Under the pieces are notes generated by a model. The model worked only from the letters and a program-made list of their open reading frames with translations, ran no database searches and was not told the origin of the DNA. A stretch of DNA of 25,881 nucleotides. Origin: an uncultured Bacillota bacterium. Lineage in GTDB: Bacteria; Bacillota; Dehalobacteriia; UBA4068; UBA4997. The DNA lies in assembly GCA_948907985.1 (NCBI GenBank), contig CAQWMM010000029.1:1-25881 (forward strand). The letters run 5' to 3'. Below are positions 8,221-17,781 of this stretch, in pieces (the stretch's first letter is position 1; each line of letters begins with the position of its first letter). Position numbers and translations under genes: made by a program.

Positions 8221-8730
8221 ATGCGGATTTTAGGCATTGATCCCGGTACGGGTATCACCGGCTGGGGCATTGTGGACAAAGATTATAACCGGTTGCAGGT
8301 GGTGGATTATGGCTGTATCCGTACTGAGGCTAACACGCTGAACCAGCGCCGCTTATGCGAGATTTACGACGCGGCCTTGCTGTTGCTGCGGGAGTATCAG
8401 CCGGACGAAATGGCGATTGAAGAGCTTTTTTATAACCGTAACAGCACCACCGTAATCAGTGTCGGTCAGGCGCGGGGCGTGCTGATTTTGGCGGCCGCCC
8501 AGCGGGGAATCCAGGTTTTTGAATATACGCCGCTGCAAATCAAACAGGCGGTAACGGGCTATGGCAAGGCGGATAAAAAACAGGTGCAGTTTATGATTAA
8601 GAATATGCTGGGGCTGGCGGCGGTGCCCAAGCCGGACGACGCGGCGGACGCGCTGGCGGTGGCGGTTTGCCACAGCAACTGGCAGCAGGCCAACCATTGG
8701 CAGCGCCAGAACACCAGCAACTTGGTTTAG
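8221..8730 (+). CDS. ruvC: Crossover junction endodeoxyribonuclease RuvC
   Basis: RuvC is the dimeric nuclease that cuts Holliday junctions symmetrically during recombination repair. The RNase H-like fold is evident from 'MRILGIDPGTGITGWGIV' with catalytic Asp7, the 'AIEELF' acidic pair (Glu67/Glu68), and 'KPDDAADALAVA' with Asp139/140 and Asp143. Length is 169 residues, normal for the family. ATG 8221 begins exactly at the conserved N-terminus; in-frame upstream starts from 8137 would add a lysine-rich, AT-rich extension that RuvC lacks. The ribosome site is weak (GGAGTGG at about 10 bases). First gene of ruvC-ruvA-ruvB. Confidence 0.97.
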   Translation: MRILGIDPGTGITGWGIVDKDYNRLQVVDYGCIRTEANTLNQRRLCEIYDAALLLLREYQPDEMAIEELFYNRNSTTVISVGQARGVLILAAAQRGIQVFEYTPLQIKQAVTGYGKADKKQVQFMIKNMLGLAAVPKPDDAADALAVAVCHSNWQQANHWQRQNTSNLV

Positions 8731-8747
8731 TTTATCAGGAGGGCGCG

Positions 8748-9392
8748 ATGATTGCATATATTCAGGGAGAGGTTTTGGCGGTTGCGGAGGATAGTTTGAT
8801 TGTGCTGGCGGGGGGGCTGGGTTATCAGATTGCCGCCGCTCTGGCCTGTTTTGCCCAGCCGCCGGTTCCCGGCGGGCAGATCGCTCTGTATACCCAGCTG
8901 AATTTTAATCCGCAGCCGCAGCGCGGGGCGGACGCGCTGACGCTCTATGGTTTTGAGGAGCAAAAAAGCCAACAGCTTTTCAATCTGCTGCTTGGCGTAA
9001 ACGGCGTTGGCGCGCGGACGGCGCTGGCCGCTTTGAACACCTGCGGCTATGCTGGCCTGATTAACGCCATCCAAACGGGGGATAAGCAAACCCTTTTGCG
9101 TATCCCTGGCGTGGGCAAAAAGGCGGCGGAGCGAATCCTTTTGGAACTGCGCGACAAAATCGTTAAGCTGGAGCCGCAGCCCTTGCCCGCCGCCGGGACT
9201 TCCGCCCAGCCGCCGGCCGCAAACAGTCTGGCGGCCAATGTGCAGCGAACCGCCGTTTTGGCGCTGACTCAACTTGGCTATTCGCAGCAGGCAGCCGAGC
9301 ATTATGTGGCGGCGGTTGGCCCGGATTTGGGCGAGGCCGCCGCGCTGGAAGACATCATCACGGCCGCGCTCCGGCTGGCGGCCCAGGAATAG
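8748..9392 (+). CDS. ruvA: Holliday junction branch migration protein RuvA
   Basis: RuvA binds the four-way junction as a tetramer and loads the RuvB motor. The N-terminal OB-fold starts 'MIAYIQGEVLAV'; two helix-hairpin-helix motifs follow, 'LLGVNGVGARTALAAL' (about residues 80-96) and 'LLRIPGVGKKAAERILLEL' (about 114-132); after a Pro/Ala-rich linker comes the RuvB-binding domain III (about 160-214, 'LTQLGYSQQAAEHYV'). 214 residues. ATG 8748 has CAGGAGG 7 bases upstream and lies 17 bases after ruvC, so cotranscription is expected. Confidence 0.96.
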   Translation: MIAYIQGEVLAVAEDSLIVLAGGLGYQIAAALACFAQPPVPGGQIALYTQLNFNPQPQRGADALTLYGFEEQKSQQLFNLLLGVNGVGARTALAALNTCGYAGLINAIQTGDKQTLLRIPGVGKKAAERILLELRDKIVKLEPQPLPAAGTSAQPPAANSLAANVQRTAVLALTQLGYSQQAAEHYVAAVGPDLGEAAALEDIITAALRLAAQE

Positions 9393-9415
9393 AGCGGATT
9401 TAGGAGGACGGCGTT

Positions 9416-10551
<1,136 letters not shown>

Positions 10552-10555
<4 letters not shown>

Positions 10556-11178
10556 AAATTTTGCTGCACTGCTGCTGTGCTCCTTGCAGCGTTATGCCGC
10601 TGCGTTTGCTGCGCGAGGCCGGGCACGAAATATCCGCCTTTTTTTACAACCCCAACATTCACCCCTACACCGAGTATAAAAAACGGCGCAACTGTTTTCG
10701 CGAGTATATGGAGGCGGAACATGTGCCCTTTGCTTTGCTGGACGATTATGATTTGGAGGGCTGGCTGGGCGAACTTAACCGCCAAATGAGCCGCCCACAG
10801 GCCCCGGGGCGCTGTGGTTTCTGCTACGCCGTGCGTCTGCGGCAGGCCGCCCGGTTTGCGGCGGAGCATGGTTTTGCCGCTTTTTGCACCAGCTTATTGG
10901 TCAGCCCCTATCAGCAGCACGAGTTGATTAAAGTTTGCGGCGAACGGGCGGCGGCCGAGTTCGGTTTGCAATTTATTTATCAGGATTTTCGCCCCTATTT
11001 TCGCCAGGGGCAGGAAATTGCCCGCGTAAGCGGCCTTTATCTGCAAAAATACTGCGGCTGTATTTACAGCGAGAAAGATCGCTATTTTAAGCCCAAACAG
11101 CAGCCTTTGATTTTTGACAATAAATGGCAAAAACGAATTAATCAAGCGGCTAAATCAGATAAAAATGTAAATTGTTAA
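10552..11178 (+). CDS. queH: Epoxyqueuosine reductase QueH
   Basis: QueH (DUF208 family) converts epoxyqueuosine to queuosine in tRNA, replacing the cobalamin enzyme QueG in many bacteria. The family cysteines are visible: 'LLHCCCAPC' (Cys7, 8, 9, 12), 'GRCGFCYAVRL' (Cys88, Cys91) and 'KYCGCIYSEKDR' (Cys168, Cys170), together with 'YNPNIHPYTEYKKRR' and 'TSLLVSPYQQH'. At 208 residues it is full length. It overlaps the ruvB stop by four bases. QueA, which acts just before it in the pathway, is encoded two genes downstream. Confidence 0.93.
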
Positions 11179-11206
11179 GCGTAAAATCTTAATGAGGTAA
11201 ATTTTT

Positions 11207-12679
11207 ATGGTAAAGATAAGCAAAACATATTGTCGCCTGTTGGGGCTGCTGGCAATGACTCTGCTGCTGCTTTTGGCCGGTTTAAGGCCGGCGCTGGCCG
11301 TCAACATCCGGGTTTGCCTGCAAAGCGGCGTCAGCACGGCAGAGTTGAAAGTGGCCGCCGGTACCTACCGAATTAACGGCGGCGCTTTGAGTTCCGCGCT
11401 GTTGGCCGAGGTGGACGAGGGCGATACGATTCGTACTGTGCGCAACGGCAGCAGCATAACGGTTTATGTCAACGGTCAGTCGGTGGGTACGTCCGGCGTT
11501 AGCGTATCAATTCTGGCGGTGGGCGGCGGCGATAATATTTTAACTTATAATAAGAAACAGTATCGGGGCAACTTTTCGCTGCTGACCAATGGTTATGTGC
11601 TGAACGTGCTGGATCTGGAGGAATACCTCTACGGCGTGGTTGGCCAGGAACTTACTTATAGTTACCCGGAAGAGGCTTTGCGCGCTCAGGCCATTGTGGC
11701 GCGTTCCTATGCTTATTTTAATATGGGCGGCACTTACTATGATGTGGGGCGTTCCACTGCCGATCAGGTTTACGGCGGCTATACGGCGGAAAAGGCGGCG
11801 GGCGGCGACGTGATTGTGGCCGCAGTGGACAGCACCGCCCACGAGGTTTTGTATTATGACGGTAAGGTGGTGGAGGCGGTTTATTGCAGCAGCGCCGGCG
11901 GCCACACCGAAGATAACGAGAATGTTTGGGGCGGGGCGGCGGTGCCTTATCTGCGCGGCGTGGCCTCTCCCTATGACGTTAATTATAACTATATGGACTG
12001 GCAGGTGGATTATTCGGCCAGTAAGCTGGCTGAACTGGCTAAGGCGCAGATGAAACGCACCGGGCAGGAGGGCAGTTTCGGCAACTTTGTCTATCTGGAG
12101 ATTTCCTATCTGGGAGCCGATGGCCAGCAGACCAATTCCGGCCGCGCTACCAAGGTAACAATGGTGGGCAGCGGCGCTAAGGTGGTGGCGGAAAACGACG
12201 CGGTGCGGCAAATGATGGGCCTGCGCAGCAATCTGTTTGCGGTTAAAGACAGCGTGATTACGCCGGCCGCCAAGCCGGAACCGGCGCAGGTGGTGGCGGG
12301 CGATGAGGTTTATGTATTGAACGCTTCCGGCAACCTGCAAAAACGCGCCTGGGGAGAAGTGATTGCGCAGGATAGTTCAGGTGCGCAACAGATATTGGGC
12401 GATTTGGCCAAGGCTTTTTTGTATAGTTCCGCCGGTCAATATGCTCTGGGCAGCGGTCAGTCGGCCTCCGGCGAGGAAAAACCGGCCGTGCAGAAACCCG
12501 CTACGGTAACCATAACCGGCGGCGTAACGCTGGTGGGCAGCGGTTATGGTCATGGCGTGGGGCTTAGCCAGTTCGGCGCGGTTGGTATGGCCAAAGACGG
12601 TTATTCCGCGATGGAGATTTTGCGTCATTATTACGGCGGTGAAAATCCCAATCTTTTAGAGGTTCGCAAGGTAAGTTAA
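11207..12679 (+). CDS. SpoIID/LytB-domain peptidoglycan hydrolase-like protein
   Basis: SpoIID-type enzymes are lytic transglycosylases acting on peptidoglycan stripped of stem peptides, classically in engulfment during sporulation; homologues also occur in non-sporulating Bacillota. The protein has an N-terminal export signal (cleavage likely after Ala31 in 'RPALA'), the core 'YLYGVVGQEL' with the conserved Glu148, 'EEALRAQAIVARSYA', 'STADQVYGGY', 'CSSAGGHTEDNENVWGG', and the C-terminal 'GSGYGHGVGLSQFGAVGMA' (from about 444) with 'ILRHYYGG'. Between core and the C-terminal motif is an insertion of about 80 residues seen in various clostridial homologues. ATG 11207 with TGAGGT 9-10 bases upstream. 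The context among ruv and que genes is typical and says little about role. Whether the cell sporulates cannot be judged. 490 residues. Confidence 0.9.
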   Translation: MVKISKTYCRLLGLLAMTLLLLLAGLRPALAVNIRVCLQSGVSTAELKVAAGTYRINGGALSSALLAEVDEGDTIRTVRNGSSITVYVNGQSVGTSGVSVSILAVGGGDNILTYNKKQYRGNFSLLTNGYVLNVLDLEEYLYGVVGQELTYSYPEEALRAQAIVARSYAYFNMGGTYYDVGRSTADQVYGGYTAEKAAGGDVIVAAVDSTAHEVLYYDGKVVEAVYCSSAGGHTEDNENVWGGAAVPYLRGVASPYDVNYNYMDWQVDYSASKLAELAKAQMKRTGQEGSFGNFVYLEISYLGADGQQTNSGRATKVTMVGSGAKVVAENDAVRQMMGLRSNLFAVKDSVITPAAKPEPAQVVAGDEVYVLNASGNLQKRAWGEVIAQDSSGAQQILGDLAKAFLYSSAGQYALGSGQSASGEEKPAVQKPATVTITGGVTLVGSGYGHGVGLSQFGAVGMAKDGYSAMEILRHYYGGENPNLLEVRKVS

Positions 12680-12695
12680 AAGAGGTTAGGTTAAT

Positions 12696-13724
12696 ATGAA
12701 ATTAGAAGATTTTGTTTATGATCTGCCGGAGCGGCTGATTGCGCAAACCCCGGTGGAGCCGCGGGACGCCTCGCGTCTGTTGGTGCTGAATCGGGCGGAC
12801 GGCAGTCTGCAGCATCGCCATTTTTATGATCTGCCGGATTATTTAAACCCCGGCGATGTTTTGGTGCTGAATAAAACCCGGGTGCTGCCAGCGCGTCTTT
12901 GGGGGCGGCGCACTAAGGCCGGCGGCGGTCTGGTGGAGGTTCTGCTGGTACAGCAGGTAGATCTGCACCACTGGAAAGCCCTGGTACGCCCTGGCAAAAA
13001 AGCCCGCCCCGGCGTCTGGCTGGAGTTTGCCCCCGGCAAGCTGGCGGCAGAGGTGCAGGAGGTGGTGGAGGAGGGCATGCGCCTGCTGCGCTTTGATTAT
13101 CAGGGCAACTTTATGGAGTTGCTGGACGAGTTGGGCAGTATGCCGCTGCCGCCCTATATCCATGAAAAGCTGGCCGATCCGGAACGCTATCAGTGCGTTT
13201 ATGCCAAAGAGCCCGGTTCCGCCGCCGCGCCCACAGCCGGCCTGCACTTCACCGATGAGCTATTGCAGAAAATTCGCGACAAGGGCGTGCAGGTGGCCGA
13301 GGTTCTGCTGAACGTTGGCTTGGGTACTTTCCGCCCCGTTAAGGTGGAAAACATCGAGGAACACCAAATGCACGCCGAATATTACTCCGTAACGCCGGAA
13401 ACCGCCGATTTGATCAATCGCTGCCGCGCCGCGGGCGGCCGCATTGTCAGCGTGGGCACTACCAGCACGCGTACGCTGGAAACCGTCAGCACCGAGGCTG
13501 GTTTGGTGCAGCCCGGCAGCGGTTGGACGCGCAAATTCATCTATCCCGGTTACCATTATAAAGCCGTCGACGCGCTGGTTACCAACTTCCACCTGCCGGG
13601 CAGCACGCTGATGATGCTGGTTTCGGCCTTTGCCAACCGCGAGTTGATTATGCGGGCCTATCAAACCGCCGTGGCCGAGGAATACCGTTTTTTCTCCTTT
13701 GGCGACGCTATGCTCATTCTGTAA
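12696..13724 (+). CDS. queA: S-adenosylmethionine:tRNA ribosyltransferase-isomerase QueA
   Basis: QueA transfers and rearranges the ribosyl part of S-adenosylmethionine onto preQ1 in tRNA, giving epoxyqueuosine. Recognisable stretches are 'FVYDLPERLIAQTPVEPRDASRLLVL', 'GDVLVLNKTRVLPARLWG', 'PGSAAAPTAGLHFT', 'NVGLGTFRPV', 'HAEYYSV' and 'TNFHLPGSTLMMLVSAF'. At 342 residues it has normal length. ATG 12696 follows an AGAGGTTAGG site 16 bases after the spoIID-like stop. In many Bacillota tgt follows; here a terminator does, so tgt is elsewhere or absent. Confidence 0.97.
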   Translation: MKLEDFVYDLPERLIAQTPVEPRDASRLLVLNRADGSLQHRHFYDLPDYLNPGDVLVLNKTRVLPARLWGRRTKAGGGLVEVLLVQQVDLHHWKALVRPGKKARPGVWLEFAPGKLAAEVQEVVEEGMRLLRFDYQGNFMELLDELGSMPLPPYIHEKLADPERYQCVYAKEPGSAAAPTAGLHFTDELLQKIRDKGVQVAEVLLNVGLGTFRPVKVENIEEHQMHAEYYSVTPETADLINRCRAAGGRIVSVGTTSTRTLETVSTEAGLVQPGSGWTRKFIYPGYHYKAVDALVTNFHLPGSTLMMLVSAFANRELIMRAYQTAVAEEYRFFSFGDAMLIL

Positions 13725-13743
13725 ACTTTTTTTGATGTTAAAT

Positions 13744-13788
13744 AAAGGGCCAGCCGCTCCGAACACGCGTCGGAACGGCTGGCCCTTT
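13744..13788. terminator. Bidirectional terminator between queA and the Uma2 gene
   Basis: A 19-base-pair stem (AAAGGGCCAGCCGCTCCGA against TCGGAACGGCTGGCCCTTT, one wobble) with a seven-base loop lies between convergent genes. It is A-rich before and T-rich after the stem in both directions, so it can end the ruv-que transcript and the reverse ABC/Uma2 transcript. Confidence 0.85.
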
Positions 13789-13831
13789 AATGTTTATTAC
13801 AAATTTATTGTAAATTGTTAATCTAAAATTG

Positions 13832-14404
13832 TTAATCCACTCTGGCAAAAACAGCCTCCAGTTTAATCACCAAATCGTCATAAAGGCTGCACTTAAACTC
13901 TGTAACCAACTCAGCCTTTTCTTCCTCGGTCATTTCCTCCGGGGCGAAATCGCCGTTCAGGGAAAAAACTTCGTGCAGTACCAGCTGGTTGTCCTGCAAT
14001 AAATATTGCTCGATTGATTTATCGGTGGGGCTGACCAGCCAATATTCTTTAACGCCGGCCTGGGCATAGGCCTGCATTTTATAGCCGCGGTCGCGTTTGG
14101 CGGTGCTGAAAGAGAGCACCTCTACTATCAGGTCGGGCGCGCCGCAGACGCCTTTGCGGGTTTTTTTATGGGGATCGCAGACCACCATCACGTCCGGTAC
14201 AAAACGATCCTTGGGTGATAGATAAAGGTCGGTGCCGTCGGCGATTGCCTCACAGCTGCGTCCCTCTAGATGATTGGCAAAAATACGGGCAATGTTAAAC
14301 GAAATCCGGTTGTGGTTGATATTGGGCCGGGGCGACATCAGCACGATATGGCCGTTAATCAATTCGTCCCAGGTATCTTCCTGATATGCTAAGTTGGTAT
14401 TCAT
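13832..14404 (-). CDS. Uma2-family (DUF820) putative restriction-like endonuclease
   Basis: The 190-residue product belongs by sequence to the Uma2 family, proteins with a PD-(D/E)XK nuclease-like fold and no settled role, common in cyanobacteria and some Bacillota. The core is visible: 'FVPDVMVV' (Asp71), 'APDLIVEVLSFST' (Asp91, Glu95), 'KRDRGYKMQAYAQAGVKEYWLV' region with Lys109 as a likely active-site residue. AAAGGAG lies 8 bases before the ATG. It starts 49 bases after the permease stop on the same strand and may be read through from the ABC operon, but no functional link is evident. Confidence 0.88.
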   Translation of the reverse strand: MNTNLAYQEDTWDELINGHIVLMSPRPNINHNRISFNIARIFANHLEGRSCEAIADGTDLYLSPKDRFVPDVMVVCDPHKKTRKGVCGAPDLIVEVLSFSTAKRDRGYKMQAYAQAGVKEYWLVSPTDKSIEQYLLQDNQLVLHEVFSLNGDFAPEEMTEEEKAELVTEFKCSLYDDLVIKLEAVFARVD

Positions 14405-14453
14405 GGCATAACTCCTTTCTAAAAGATATTATTACTGCCTGCCGTCTGAAATA

Positions 14454-15149
14454 TTAGCCCTCGGCGCGCTGGTTGGTGGCGGTGTTGTTGCGCTTTTGGA
14501 TATAGCGCGCTGTGCAGGACAGGGTAAAGCAAAGTATAAAGTAAAGCAGCATGGCAAAGGCAAAAAGCAAGGCTACTTCGGGAAAGGTCAGTGCGTGGCC
14601 GGTATAGACCGGCAGCTTGGCCATCAGATCTTTGGTGTTGAACAGCAGCTCGCCGATAGCCACCTGCGCCAGAAACGAAGTATCTTTGATAACGGTAACA
14701 ATCTGGCTCATCATGGTGGGGATAATCCGGCGGAAACATTGCGGGATTACAATGTACCAGAGCGCGCCGGCCAGAGTGAAACCCTGCGATGACGCGGCCT
14801 CAAACTGGCCTTTGGGGATAGCGTTTAGACCGCCGCGCACAATCTCCGCCATCATTGCCGAGGTGAACAGCACATAAGCAAAGCAGGCCCGGCCAAAGGC
14901 GGTGGGGAAAGGGGCCGCGATAAAGCAGACGAAAACCCACAGCAGATTGGGCGTGTTGCGGAAAAGTTCAATATAAAAGCCGGCCAGTTTGCGCAGGACA
15001 AAATTACCGTAACTGCGGATGATACCCAGAGCAGTGCCGATAACAATAGAAAACAGAATACTGAAGAAAGCCACACGAACGGTCATCCAAAAGCCGCGCA
15101 TAATGTAATTGAGATTATCCGGAGTGAAAACGGCATTGAAAGCATCCAT
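14454..15149 (-). CDS. Polar amino acid ABC transporter permease (second)
   Basis: This is a membrane subunit of a His/Glu/Gln-type amino acid importer. It begins 'MDAFNAVFTPDNLNYIMRGFWMTV', has about five membrane helices, 'YIELFRNTPNLLWVF' (family signature RNTP) and the EAA loop 'EAASSQGFTLAGALWYIVIP' that docks the ATPase. 231 residues, usual length. Its ATG overlaps the upstream permease stop by one base (TAATG), so the two are translationally coupled and likely form a heterodimer. The substrate is not readable from sequence; glutamate/glutamine-type acids are a reasonable guess. Confidence 0.93.
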   Translation of the reverse strand: MDAFNAVFTPDNLNYIMRGFWMTVRVAFFSILFSIVIGTALGIIRSYGNFVLRKLAGFYIELFRNTPNLLWVFVCFIAAPFPTAFGRACFAYVLFTSAMMAEIVRGGLNAIPKGQFEAASSQGFTLAGALWYIVIPQCFRRIIPTMMSQIVTVIKDTSFLAQVAIGELLFNTKDLMAKLPVYTGHALTFPEVALLFAFAMLLYFILCFTLSCTARYIQKRNNTATNQRAEG

Positions 15150-15871
15150 TAGGCTACCACCTCCTCAACTTTATCTAATTCCATGCTGGCCTGCGAATCC
15201 CGGCGTTTCAGCCTTTCTTCATAATTGCGCGCCCAGGTGGAAAGCGGGAAACAAATGGCGAAATAGAGCACGCCGCAAACCAGATAGGAGGGGCCGTAGC
15301 TCATATAACCGTTGGTGGCCCAGGCGTTGGCGCGGTACATTAAGTCGGTGCCGGCAATCATCGCCACAATGGAGGTGTTCTTAATCAGATTGACCATTTG
15401 ATTGACCAGCGGCGGCAGGATAATCTTTACCGTTTGGGGCAGGATAATCAGCAGCATGGTCTGAATATAAGTAAAGCCCTGCGAGGCCGCAGCTTCAAAC
15501 TGACCTTTGGGGATAGAGCCGATACCGGCGCGCACCACCTCGGACATATAAGCGCCGGTGTAGATACCCACGCAAAGAATACCGATAGGGATTTGATGCA
15601 GCACGATGCCGGCATAGGGCAGGGCATAGTAGACGAAAAACACCTGAATAGCCAGCGGCGTGTTTTGGAAGAACTCCACATAAACGCGGGCGATGATACG
15701 CAGCAGCGGATTATGCGACGTAGACATCAGGCCGAAGATAACGCCTAAAAACAGAGATAACAGCAAAGCCAGAACGGCAATTTCCAAGGTATTTAGAAAG
15801 GCTGTTGCAAAACGCGGCCAAGAGGCCAGCAAGTCCTGCCAGCGCCATAGCTCAAAAATTTGTTGTAACAT
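15149..15871 (-). CDS. Polar amino acid ABC transporter permease (first)
   Basis: The partner permease of the amino acid importer, 240 residues. It shows 'FLNTLEIAVLALLLSLFLGV', 'VYVEFFQNTPLAIQVFF' (NTPL signature), 'SEVVRAGIGSIPKGQFEAAASQGF' region with the EAA loop, and 'NLIKNTSIVAMI', all typical of the HisM/GlnP family. A charged cytoplasmic tail of about 25 residues follows the last helix. AAAGGAGG lies 9-10 bases before the ATG. A 198-base gap with three hairpins separates it from the binding-protein gene, which would favour unequal expression. Confidence 0.93.
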   Translation of the reverse strand: MLQQIFELWRWQDLLASWPRFATAFLNTLEIAVLALLLSLFLGVIFGLMSTSHNPLLRIIARVYVEFFQNTPLAIQVFFVYYALPYAGIVLHQIPIGILCVGIYTGAYMSEVVRAGIGSIPKGQFEAAASQGFTYIQTMLLIILPQTVKIILPPLVNQMVNLIKNTSIVAMIAGTDLMYRANAWATNGYMSYGPSYLVCGVLYFAICFPLSTWARNYEERLKRRDSQASMELDKVEEVVA

Positions 15872-15910
15872 ATTATAAGAAAGCCTCCTTTGGTGAACAG
15901 GTTCGGTATT

Positions 15911-16000
15911 GACGGCGACGCAGCCGTCGTTATAAAAGCCTTATTCGCAGCCGGACAAGGCTTTTATAACGAAGTAAGGAGCAGATTTGCTCTGCTCCTT
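15911..16000 (-). promoter_or_regulatory. Three consecutive hairpins between binding-protein and permease genes
   Basis: In transcript order the hairpins are AAGGAGCAGA/TCTGCTCCTT (16000-15976, 10 bp, 5-base loop), GTTATAAAAGCCTT/AAGGCTTTTATAAC (15970-15929, 14 bp perfect) and GACGGC/GCCGTC (15928-15911, 6 bp). None has a strong T-tract. They may protect the 3' end of the binding-protein message or partly block read-through, as known for other binding-protein-dependent operons. Confidence 0.6.
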
Positions 16001-16069
16001 AAAGTTCGCCAAAATAAAATTGTTGGTAATACTGACTAAGCAGGCTTGTATTTGGTCAATATCGCAAAA

Positions 16070-16921
16070 TTATTCGGTATAAGAAGCAACAACGCCATTA
16101 TCGGCAACAATCTGCGCCATAGTACCGTCAGCCAGCCAGCCGGTGATTAAACCGTCCAGATATTCAGCCCATTCGGTGGCGTCTTTCTTGGAGGCCAGGC
16201 CGTAATCCTGGGGCGAGAAACGGATGGATTCTACAATGTGGTTGGTGTTATCCAGATAGCCGGCCAAAATGGAGCCGTCAACGCTGAAAGCCTGCACGCG
16301 GCCTGCGTCCAGCGCCGCCTTAATTTCCGGATAGGAGGCGTATTCAGCAAAGTTCTTGTCTTCGTCCAGCGTAACGCCAGCCTCGGCAGCGGCGGCGATC
16401 AAAGCGGCCTTAGAGGTGGAACCGGTGGCTACGCCAACTACAATATCGGTCAAGTCCTCAAAATTTTCAATGCCGCTGTCATTCTTCACCAGCAAAGAAA
16501 CCGCGTCGGTGTAATAAGGTGTGGTGAAGTTCCAGGACTGTTTGCGCTCTTCGTTGATTGTGAAGGTGGCGGCAACCATATCAATATCGCCGGAATCCAG
16601 CAGCTGGCCGCGGGTGGCGGCGGTTACCGGGGTAAATTCCACCTTATCTACGCCCAACTGTTCGGCAATTTTATATGAGAGGTCAATCTCAATGCCGGAA
16701 TAGGTGTTGTCGGCAATGTTTTGCAGGCCAAAGCCGGGTACGTCGGTTTTAACGCCTACACGCAAAACGCCGCGTTCCGTAATTGCCGCCGGGGTGATAC
16801 TGCTGGCGCTGGCATTAGGCGCGCCGCCCTGATTCGGAGTGTTGCTGGGCTGGTCGCCGCCGCAGCCGGCCAGGGCCAACAGCAGGGTTAATGACATCAG
16901 CAATGCAAATAACTTTTTCAT
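16070..16921 (-). CDS. Amino acid ABC transporter substrate-binding lipoprotein
   Basis: This is the extracytoplasmic binding protein (SBP_bac_3 family) that delivers amino acids to the permeases. The 283-residue protein starts with a lipoprotein signal, lipobox LAGC with lipidated Cys20, then a Ser/Asn/Pro-rich linker, 'RGVLRVGVKTDVPGFG', 'YSGIEIDLSYKIAEQLGV', 'DMVAATFTINEERKQSWNFT' and 'VVGVATGSTSKAAL', all typical of the family. AAGGAAGGG lies 6-7 bases before the ATG. It lies between the ATPase and the first permease gene of the operon. Substrate undetermined; family members bind glutamate, glutamine, cystine and others. Confidence 0.93.
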   Translation of the reverse strand: MKKLFALLMSLTLLLALAGCGGDQPSNTPNQGGAPNASASSITPAAITERGVLRVGVKTDVPGFGLQNIADNTYSGIEIDLSYKIAEQLGVDKVEFTPVTAATRGQLLDSGDIDMVAATFTINEERKQSWNFTTPYYTDAVSLLVKNDSGIENFEDLTDIVVGVATGSTSKAALIAAAAEAGVTLDEDKNFAEYASYPEIKAALDAGRVQAFSVDGSILAGYLDNTNHIVESIRFSPQDYGLASKKDATEWAEYLDGLITGWLADGTMAQIVADNGVVASYTE

Positions 16922-16990
16922 TTCTTTTCCCTTCCTTATTAAATAGAGTTTTAATATATTCTTAAATATACGCCGGCAAACGGCGATATA

Positions 16991-17006
16991 TAAAAGACGT
17001 CTTTTA
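16991..17006. other. 16-base perfect palindrome at the end of the ATPase gene
   Basis: TAAAAGACGTCTTTTA is fully self-complementary and overlaps the stop codon of the ABC ATPase gene. It has no loop, so as RNA it would fold only poorly; a DNA-binding site is conceivable but nothing else supports it. Confidence 0.5.
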
Positions 17007-17723
17007 AAGAATCTTGCTTAAAAACGCTTTGGTGCGCTCCTCGGTGGGGTTCACAAAGAAATGTTCCGGCGAACCCTCTTCCAAAATCCGGCCGTCGTCC
17101 ATAAAGATCACCCGGTCGGCCACCTGGCGGGCAAAACCCATTTCGTGCGTAACTACCACCATGGTAATATTTTCCTGCGAGAGTTTAATCATAACGTCCA
17201 AAACTTCCTGCACAGTTTCCGGATCAAGCGCGGAGGTTGGTTCGTCAAACAAAATAATTTTGGCGCGAGAACACAGCGCCCGGGCAATGGCCACGCGCTG
17301 CTGCTGGCCGCCGGAAAGAGTGGCGGGATAAACGTTGGCTTTTTCCCGCAGGCCCACAATATCCAGATATTTATAAGCCAGATCCTCGGCCTCGGCCTTG
17401 GGTACTTTTTGCAGTTTAATCGGGGCTAAGGTCAGGTTTTGCAGTACTGTTTTGTGGGGATAGAGATTGAATTGCTGGAAAACCATCGCAGTGGTGTTGC
17501 GGGCAATCTCAATCTTGTTTTTATGGGTAAGCCGGGTGCCGTTTATATAAACCTCGCCGGAGGTTGGTTCTTCCAAAAAATTCATACATCTTACGGTGGT
17601 GCTTTTGCCGGAGCCAGACGGGCCGATAATTACCAGTTTTTCGCCCTCGGCCACCTCTAAATTAACATCTTTTAAGACGTGGACATTGCCAAAAAACTTG
17701 TTTACATTTACTAATTTAATCAA
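17004..17723 (-). CDS. glnQ: Polar amino acid ABC transporter ATP-binding protein
   Basis: The ATPase that powers the amino acid importer, 239 residues. Walker A GPSGSGKST at 34-42, Q-loop Gln82 ('MVFQQFNLYPHKT'), signature LSGGQQQRVAIARAL from 135, Walker B 'IILFDEPTSALDPE' with Asp159 and Glu160, and H-loop His192 are all intact. The 'FNLYPHKTVLQN' stretch is typical of the GlnQ/HisP group. Start is TTG 17723, with AAGGAGGAG 6-8 bases upstream; no better ATG exists. It is the first gene of the operon ATPase, binding protein, permease, permease, behind a strong promoter about 200 bases upstream. The symbol denotes the family, not a proven glutamine substrate. Confidence 0.95.
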   Translation of the reverse strand: MIKLVNVNKFFGNVHVLKDVNLEVAEGEKLVIIGPSGSGKSTTVRCMNFLEEPTSGEVYINGTRLTHKNKIEIARNTTAMVFQQFNLYPHKTVLQNLTLAPIKLQKVPKAEAEDLAYKYLDIVGLREKANVYPATLSGGQQQRVAIARALCSRAKIILFDEPTSALDPETVQEVLDVMIKLSQENITMVVVTHEMGFARQVADRVIFMDDGRILEEGSPEHFFVNPTEERTKAFLSKIL

Positions 17724-17758
17724 GAGCGGCTCCTCCTTCCTGTTTGGCAGAATGTAAA

Positions 17759-17781
17759 CAAACCGTATAACATACAGTTTG
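17759..17781 (-). promoter_or_regulatory. Leader hairpin before the ABC ATPase gene
   Basis: In the 5' leader of the ABC operon, CAAACTGTAT and ATACGGTTTG pair over 10 positions (one G-T) around the loop GTT, ending about 35 bases before the start codon. A second inverted repeat, CCTGCAT/ATGCAGG (17803-17830), lies just upstream in the leader. No known riboswitch or T-box motif was recognised. Confidence 0.5.

Noticed and set aside
14419..14739. Reverse open frame of 106 codons within the second permease
   Set aside because: It overlaps the well supported permease in another frame and lacks a start signal.
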